From assembly GCA_020636575.1 (NCBI GenBank), contig JACJXP010000007.1, positions 1 through 64,000 on the forward strand: DNA of 64,000 bases, read 5' to 3'. Origin of the DNA: Chitinophagales bacterium. GTDB taxonomy: Bacteria > Bacteroidota > Bacteroidia > Chitinophagales > Chitinophagaceae. Both the position numbers and the translations under genes were made by a program. How positions within the stretch are numbered: the first letter of the stretch is position 1; each line of letters opens with the position of its first letter. This document shows, piece after piece, positions 59,212 to 64,000 of the stretch. The notes below the pieces were generated by a model. The model ran no database searches. It was not told where the DNA came from and saw only the letters and a list, made by a program, of their open reading frames with translations.

Positions 59212-59658
59212 ATGGAAGTAATTCTAATTCAGGACGTAGATAACCTGGGCGGGAAAAATGAAGTAGTGAAAGTAAAAAACGGTTATGCCCGTAATTTTCT
59301 GCTTCCCCGTAAACTGGCTGTAGAAAACAGCCCCTCTAATAATAAGCAACTGGAAGAAAGGTTAAAGCAGGTTAGAAAACAGGAAGAAAAAATGCTGGCT
59401 GAGATCAATAGTGTGATCACTAAATTACAAGAGGGTCCGCTTAAAATTGGTGCCAAAACAGGTACCAGTGGAAAGATCTTTGGTAGCGTAACATCTTTAC
59501 AAATTAGCAGGGCAATCCGTGAACAAAAGGGATATGAGATCGACCGTAAGAAGATCACTATCACAGATGAAGTAAAGGAGCTGGGAGCTTATAAAGCTGC
59601 TATTGATTTTGGAAACGGACATAGCACAGAGCTTGATTTTGAAGTGGTTGCAGAATAA
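59212..59658 (+). CDS. rplI: Ribosomal protein bL9
   Basis: 148 aa. N-terminal domain MEVILIQDVDNLGGKNEVVKVKNGYARNFLLPRKLAVE with the L9 signature, the connecting helix (NNKQLEERLKQVRKQEEKMLAEI) and the C-terminal domain (GKIFGSVTSLQISRAIREQKGYEIDRKKITI). Binds domain V of 23S rRNA at the stalk side. Last gene of the operon, ending before a strong terminator. Confidence 0.97.
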   Translation: MEVILIQDVDNLGGKNEVVKVKNGYARNFLLPRKLAVENSPSNNKQLEERLKQVRKQEEKMLAEINSVITKLQEGPLKIGAKTGTSGKIFGSVTSLQISRAIREQKGYEIDRKKITITDEVKELGAYKAAIDFGNGHSTELDFEVVAE

Positions 59659-59680
59659 ATTAGATTGAAAATAGCTTTAA

Positions 59681-59709
59681 AAAGCCCCTTTTTGGGGCTT
59701 TTTTCTTTT
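59681..59709 (+). terminator. Terminator of the rpsF-rpsR-rplI operon
   Basis: Stem AAAGCCCC/GGGGCTTT with a TTTTT loop (59681-59701), followed by a T-rich tail. Downstream bases to 59914 hold the promoter region of the RRM gene (TTACTTTG near 59793). Confidence 0.9.
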
Positions 59710-59914
59710 AAACCCGAACCGACTTACAATCAATTCTTTACATATCCTTATAAATTCTGGCATATATTCTTTCGAGCCGTTAAAAAAATTACCTTACTTT
59801 GTTACGTATTTGGTGCTCTTTCAGTTTCACAAGTCCAGAACGTTTCGAAAAACCAAAAATGTTCATTGGGTGCTGTTTACTGTTGACACTTTTCTTTCAT
59901 AAACCTGATTAAAA

Positions 59915-60268
59915 ATGAACATTTACGTAGGAAACATTAGCTGGAACCTGAAAGACCAGGACCTTGCGAATCTATTTGCCCCTCATGGCGAAGTAACCAC
60001 AGCAAAAATTATCACTGACAAATTTACAAACAGAAGCAAAGGCTTCGGATTTGTTGAAATGCCTAACGATGAACAAGGTCAGGCTGCTATTGCTGCTTTA
60101 AATGGCAGTGAAGTAGATGGCCGTAATATCGTTGTTAATGAAAGCCGCCCTAAACAAGAAGGTGGTGGCGGTGGTGGATTTAAAAAGAGAAGCTTTGGCG
60201 GCGGCGGCGGTGGCTACAAAAAAGGTGGCTACAACCGTGACCGTGATGGTGGTTCATCAGATTACTAA
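59915..60268 (+). CDS. RRM-domain RNA-binding protein with glycine-rich tail
   Basis: 117 aa. One RNA recognition motif: RNP2 IYVGNI at the N-terminus and RNP1 KGFGFVEM (residues about 49-56), then NGSEVDGRNIVVNES. The tail from about 83 is Gly/Lys/Arg/Tyr-rich (GGGGGGFKKRSFGGGGGGYKKGGY). Such small RRM proteins are abundant in Bacteroidota, which use them broadly as RNA chaperones or post-transcriptional regulators, often cold-inducible. It has its own promoter region and terminator. It is a natural candidate partner for small RNAs of this genome; that link is inference. Confidence 0.95.
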   Translation: MNIYVGNISWNLKDQDLANLFAPHGEVTTAKIITDKFTNRSKGFGFVEMPNDEQGQAAIAALNGSEVDGRNIVVNESRPKQEGGGGGGFKKRSFGGGGGGYKKGGYNRDRDGGSSDY

Positions 60269-60292
60269 TGCTAATTTTTATTTTTACAACAC

Positions 60293-60316
60293 AAAGCCCG
60301 GTAAATCCGGGCTTTT
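60293..60316. terminator. Bidirectional terminator between the RRM and DUF2807 genes
   Basis: Stem AAAGCCCGG/CCGGGCTTT (60293-60314, TAAAT-type loop) with T-rich flank on plus and TTTGTGTTG on minus. It ends the RRM transcript and probably the convergent DUF2807 transcript. Confidence 0.85.
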
Positions 60317-60319
60317 ATA

Positions 60320-61042
60320 TTATTCTGCCTTTGTAACGCTGCCGGAACCGCTAATATGCTGATTTACCCTGGCATTACCCCAATACCGGATACTACCAGA
60401 ACCTGAAACTCTTACATTAAGGTCCACACTGGCATATACTTCTGCATTTCCCGCACCTGAAATTCCCACCTCAACATTTTCTGCTTTTAGATCTTTACAA
60501 TACACTGAAGTACTTCCCGATCCATCTATTGCGAGTTTTCTTGTCTCACCGCTCAACGAAACTGAGCATGAGCCTGAAGCATCAGCATTAACTTCCGGTG
60601 CTTTGATATCCATTTCTATATGAGAAGACCCACTCAGGTCAACTTTTATAGGATTATCAGAATATATTTTGTTCTCCCCTTTTATTTCACAGGCCCCAGA
60701 TGCATTGAACCTGTTATATACCGGAGAACTTACATAAACCTTGATACCATTGGTACCTGATAAGCTATAACCCTGCACAGGTTTAATAATCAATGATCCA
60801 TTTTCATTTATTGTTTCTATAAACTCCATTAGGTTTTCATCAGTAACAATGCTTACAGACGTGGCTGAATCCTGTTTTATAAACAGATCAATGGCACCGC
60901 TGACCCTAACTTTAGTAAAATCGGTAATCTGGCGGTTCTCTGTTTTAACAGAACCATTGCCTTTTACCCTATCCTTAAAAACATGGCTACAGGAAACCAA
61001 AAAAACAACCGGTAAAAAAAACAAGTAGGAAATCTTTCTCAT
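60320..61042 (-). CDS. DUF2807 (head GIN domain) lipoprotein
   Basis: 240 aa from ATG 61042 (MRKISYLFFLPVVFLVSC, lipobox VSC); an upstream ATG at 61072 adds 10 residues and no benefit. The body is a right-handed beta-helix-like repeat of alternating V/I and GSG turns: VSGAIDLFIKQDSATSVSI, VYVSSPVYNRFNASGACEIKG, VDLSGSSHIEMDI, ADASGSCSVSLSG, IDGSGSTSVY, ISGAGNAEVYA, VRVSGSGSIRYWG and ISGSGSV. This is the GIN/DUF2807 pattern. It is secreted, at the cell surface or outer-membrane inner face, of unknown role and common in Bacteroidota. Confidence 0.92.
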   Translation of the reverse strand: MRKISYLFFLPVVFLVSCSHVFKDRVKGNGSVKTENRQITDFTKVRVSGAIDLFIKQDSATSVSIVTDENLMEFIETINENGSLIIKPVQGYSLSGTNGIKVYVSSPVYNRFNASGACEIKGENKIYSDNPIKVDLSGSSHIEMDIKAPEVNADASGSCSVSLSGETRKLAIDGSGSTSVYCKDLKAENVEVGISGAGNAEVYASVDLNVRVSGSGSIRYWGNARVNQHISGSGSVTKAE

Positions 61043-61194
61043 AAAAGGTTTTTTATCAAAAAAATGGAGCAATTATCTTTAGAATAGGACGGACAAACAA
61101 TTTAACAGGTTACCATAAAAGTAAAAAAATACCCCAAAGAATAGGGTTTTATCACTGTTCGTTTAAGCCATACCTTTTTTACCTTCGCAGCAAC

Positions 61195-62730
61195 ATGACA
61201 GAAAAAATTTTGATCCTCGATTTTGGTTCACAATATACCCAACTCATTGCCAGGGCCGTACGGGAGGCCAATGTTTATTGCGAGATCATTCCATATAACA
61301 AATCCTTTGAATTTGAAGAAGGCTTAAAGGGAATTATATTATCCGGATCACCCTGTTCCGTAAACGAAGAAAATGCACCTGATGTTGATGTAGAATCTTT
61401 TATAAAACAACTACCTGTCCTGGGAATATGCTATGGGGCACAACTCACTGCAAAAAGGTTTGGGGGACATGTTGCCAAAAGCAATAAGAGGGAATATGGG
61501 AGAGCAATACTTCAAAAGAAAAAAGAAGATGCTTTGCTTCAGGAGGTTTCAGAACAAAGCCAGGTATGGATGAGTCATAGCGATACAATTAAAGAATTAC
61601 CAGAGGGATTTGATCTGTTGGCCGAAACGGAAAGTATTCCTGTTGCGGCTTTCAAAAAAAATGGAACTGAGTTAAACCCTCTTTATGGAGTTCAGTTTCA
61701 CCCGGAAGTATATCACTCCAAAGAAGGCAAAAAAGTACTTCGCAATTTCCTGGTTAATATTTGTGGTTGCAGCCAGGATTGGACACCTGCCCATTTTATT
61801 ACAGATACAGTTGAGCTGTTAAAAAAACAGATCGGTGATAAAAAAGTAATTATGGCTTTGAGCGGCGGTGTTGACTCGACTGTTGCAGCAACTCTCATCC
61901 ACAAAGCAATTGGTAAAAATTTGTATGGCATATTTGTTGACAACGGAGTGCTACGTAAAGATGAATTTGAATCAGTACTTGAAACTTATAATAAGATCGG
62001 ACTCAATGTAACAGGTATTGATGCGAAAGAACACTTTTATACAAAACTGGCCGGCAAAACAGATCCAGAAGAAAAAAGAAAAATAATTGGTGGTTTATTT
62101 ATTGATGTATTCCAGGATGAGTCAAAAAAAATTGAAGGGGTTGAATTGCTTGGACAGGGCACCATTTATCCCGATGTCATCGAAAGTGTATCAGTGCATG
62201 GCCCCTCGGTTACTATAAAATCCCATCACAACGTTGGAGGTTTACCAGAGCATCTTCATTTGGGCCTTGTAGAACCACTAAGATCTTTGTTCAAAGATGA
62301 AGTTAGAAAAGTAGGTCGGGAATTAGGTATTCCATCCGAAATGATCGATAGGCATCCCTTCCCTGGTCCGGGATTAGCTATCAGAATATTAGGGGAGATC
62401 ACAGAAGAAAAGGTGCAGTTATTGCAGGAAGCCGATCATATATATGTTCAGGCATTAAAAGATAACAATTTATATGCAACTGTTTGGCAGGCAGGGGCTA
62501 TCTTACTGCCGGTAAAAAGTGTAGGAGTAATGGGCGATGAGAGAACATATGAATATACTGTTGCTCTCCGGGCCGTTACCAGTGTGGATGGAATGACGGC
62601 TGATTGGGCACATTTACCTTATGAATTTCTGGCTGATGTTTCGAATGAAATCATCAATAATGTGAGAGGCATCAACCGTGTTGTTTACGACATAAGCAGT
62701 AAACCACCTGCTACCATTGAATGGGAATAA
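61195..62730 (+). CDS. guaA: GMP synthase (glutamine-hydrolysing)
   Basis: 511 aa, normal length. The class I glutamine amidotransferase domain has LILDFGSQYTQLIAR, GICYGAQL with nucleophile Cys79, and His/Glu in YGVQFHPEVYHS. The ATP pyrophosphatase domain has the PP-loop MALSGGVDSTVAA. The C-terminal dimerisation domain has RHPFPGPGLAIRILGE and ISSKPPATIEWE. Makes GMP from XMP, glutamine and ATP. Start ATG 61195 follows a TACCTTCG-type -7 element near 61180, so the leader is very short. Confidence 0.97.
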   Translation: MTEKILILDFGSQYTQLIARAVREANVYCEIIPYNKSFEFEEGLKGIILSGSPCSVNEENAPDVDVESFIKQLPVLGICYGAQLTAKRFGGHVAKSNKREYGRAILQKKKEDALLQEVSEQSQVWMSHSDTIKELPEGFDLLAETESIPVAAFKKNGTELNPLYGVQFHPEVYHSKEGKKVLRNFLVNICGCSQDWTPAHFITDTVELLKKQIGDKKVIMALSGGVDSTVAATLIHKAIGKNLYGIFVDNGVLRKDEFESVLETYNKIGLNVTGIDAKEHFYTKLAGKTDPEEKRKIIGGLFIDVFQDESKKIEGVELLGQGTIYPDVIESVSVHGPSVTIKSHHNVGGLPEHLHLGLVEPLRSLFKDEVRKVGRELGIPSEMIDRHPFPGPGLAIRILGEITEEKVQLLQEADHIYVQALKDNNLYATVWQAGAILLPVKSVGVMGDERTYEYTVALRAVTSVDGMTADWAHLPYEFLADVSNEIINNVRGINRVVYDISSKPPATIEWE

Positions 62731-62763
62731 TAACAAACCTGATCTTTTGAAAATGTATTCTGA

Positions 62764-63948
62764 ATGAAGAAACTGATCTTATTTTTTATATGCTCACTCT
62801 TTCTTCTTTCTGGTTTATCAGCCCAGGAAGATACAACTGCAAAAAGAAGTAAGATAGCAGTGTTTGCACCACTTTATCTTGACTCTGCTTTTGATGTTAC
62901 ATATGAATATAGGTATGCCAAAACCGAATTCCCTAAATTTATCAATCCTGGATTAGAATTCTATGAAGGTGTACAACTGGCACTTGATTCTATGGAAAGG
63001 ATTGGGGTTCCCATTGAGGTTTTTGTATATGATACAAGATCAGCCACTCAAACTCTGGCTGAACAATTAGAACGCTGTAACAAAGACAGTGTAGAATTAA
63101 TTCTGACTTATTCCACCATTACCGAAGTAAAAGCATTTGCCGATTCGGGGCTAAAAAGTAATATCCCTGTTATAAATATTAATATGCCAAATGATGGCGG
63201 TGTATCCTCTAATCCTTTCTATGTTATACTTAATCCAACTCTCCGAACCCAGATAGAAGGCATCTACAGGCATATACAAAAATATTATTCCACAGAACCG
63301 TTGGTGATTTTTAGAAAAAAGGGACCGCTGGAAGACCGGATAAGATACTTCCTGGATGAATTTGGAAAGCAAACGTTAAGCACTCCCTTAAAATTAAAAT
63401 ATGTGGACCTGCCTGACAGTTTTACCGTAAATCATTTAAAAAAATATCTGGATACAATTCAACAAACAGTTTGCATTGCCGGCACAATGGATGAAAACTT
63501 TGGCAAGCGTCTTGTTGCGAAACTTGCCGCTTTAAAAAAAGAAAGTTACAAAGCCCTTGTTGTGGGAATGCCAACATGGGATGTTGTGAGAGAATTTAGA
63601 AGAGCGCCTGAATATAAAGGTATTGAGATCGTTTATAGTACTCCATTTTATAATCCCAGAACCGATAGTGTTAGTGTTCGAATTACAGAATACTTTGACG
63701 AGATTATGTATTCCAGGCCCAGTGATATGGTAATGCGTGGTTATGAAGCTATGTGGCGTTTTGGCAATCTGCTCACTAAATACAAAGGAGAGATTACTTC
63801 GAATCTTTCCAGGAAAGAATTCAACCTTTTCCGGGAGTTCGATATTCAACCTGTTATTAACAGGGAAACAATGATGCTCGATTATTTTGAAAATAAAAAG
63901 TTGTTTTTCTTAAAATGGCAAGACGGCATTCTTAAAGCTGTTTATTAA
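62764..63948 (+). CDS. Periplasmic type-1 binding-fold protein (ABC substrate-binding/LpoA-like)
   Basis: 394 aa with a signal peptide (MKKLILFFICSLFLLSGLSAQ). Two Rossmann-like lobes: KIAVFAPLYLDSAFD, GVQLALDSMERIGVPIEVFVYDTRS, LILTYSTITEVKAFADSGLKSNIPVINI, and in lobe two EPLVIFRKKGPLEDRIRYF, YKALVVGMPTWDVV and RPSDMVMRGYEAMW. It resembles the branched-chain amino-acid (LivJ) binding fold, but no permease or ATPase genes are adjacent, so a role as a sensor or enzyme activator is as likely as transport. It lies 33 bases after guaA and may be read from the same transcript. Confidence 0.8.
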   Translation: MKKLILFFICSLFLLSGLSAQEDTTAKRSKIAVFAPLYLDSAFDVTYEYRYAKTEFPKFINPGLEFYEGVQLALDSMERIGVPIEVFVYDTRSATQTLAEQLERCNKDSVELILTYSTITEVKAFADSGLKSNIPVININMPNDGGVSSNPFYVILNPTLRTQIEGIYRHIQKYYSTEPLVIFRKKGPLEDRIRYFLDEFGKQTLSTPLKLKYVDLPDSFTVNHLKKYLDTIQQTVCIAGTMDENFGKRLVAKLAALKKESYKALVVGMPTWDVVREFRRAPEYKGIEIVYSTPFYNPRTDSVSVRITEYFDEIMYSRPSDMVMRGYEAMWRFGNLLTKYKGEITSNLSRKEFNLFREFDIQPVINRETMMLDYFENKKLFFLKWQDGILKAVY

Positions 63949-64000
63949 CATTTTTACCTTCCGATTCCTTCGCTAATTTTATCTGCCCAATCATGGCAGT

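Noticed and set aside
59665..59886. Plus-strand 73-codon frame after rplI
   Set aside because: It spans the rplI terminator and the RRM promoter region; composition and sequence are not protein-like.
60150..60240. Tandem repeat or CRISPR-like array
   Set aside because: GGTGGC/GGCGGC repeats simply encode the glycine-rich tail of the RRM protein. No CRISPR array was seen anywhere in the window.

Overview
This window comes from a Bacteroidota chromosome, most likely a Chitinophagaceae-type member of Chitinophagia. The evidence is Bacteroidota-type promoters (TTG, 19-21 bases, TAnnTTTG), a type IX secretion sorting tail, the PorD-like DUF4835 protein, a TonB-dependent receptor, the futalosine menaquinone genes mqnB and mqnD, and many SPII lipoproteins. 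The genus-level placement is inference.

Layout. (1) 1-5536: a plus-strand polysaccharide-degradation run, with the end of a GH16 glucanase, an alpha/beta hydrolase-SGNH esterase fusion, a GH31 glycosidase and a GH2 glycosidase. (2) 5562-17539: an AT-richer integrated island of about 12 kb. It is bounded by a perfect 49-bp direct repeat of the 3' part of a tRNA-Met(CAU) gene. The intact tRNA is at 17492-17565 with a tyrosine recombinase beside it. Cargo includes a NUMOD/HNH endonuclease, a SRAP (HMCES/YedK) protein, an FRG-domain protein, a secreted trypsin-like protease, a KTSC protein, several lipoproteins, and a membrane-anchored response-regulator receiver without DNA-binding domain and without the usual conserved lysine. 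(3) 17.6-24.7 kb: housekeeping genes plus two decayed genes (a C1A peptidase-DUF4384 pseudogene and a remnant secreted protein), then lysA. (4) 24.7-34.7 kb: serine hydrolase, GNAT, fabD, folE with two QueD/PTPS paralogs, mqnB-mqnD, an outer-membrane protein, photolyase and a class IV aminotransferase.

(5) 34.7-40.7 kb: a signalling region with three NarL/LuxR-type response regulators, one HisKA_3 histidine kinase and a membrane protein. In the two large ORF-free gaps upstream of two of the regulators sit two copies of one non-coding element. Each has a matching plus-strand promoter (TTG, 20 bases, TATTTTTG), a long closing stem with a compensating base change, and conserved UCC-rich inner segments. 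I read these as a pair of paralogous small RNAs of about 120 nt, and they are the most novel item here. (6) 40.7-52.4 kb: succinyl-CoA:3-oxoacid CoA-transferase, a cell-envelope/core cluster (DUF4296, porD, coaBC, rpoZ, bamD), an OmpA protein, a polyprenyl synthase and recJ.

(7) 51.2-58.3 kb: two secreted endonuclease/exonuclease/phosphatase enzymes, a DUF5689/lamin-tail lipoprotein and a TonB-dependent receptor, probably a nucleic-acid or phosphodiester scavenging locus. (8) 58.4-64 kb: the rpsF-rpsR-rplI ribosomal operon with a structured leader, a glycine-rich RRM protein, a DUF2807 lipoprotein, guaA and a periplasmic-binding-fold protein.

All positions and motifs were read by eye. Family names come from motif recognition, not from searches.
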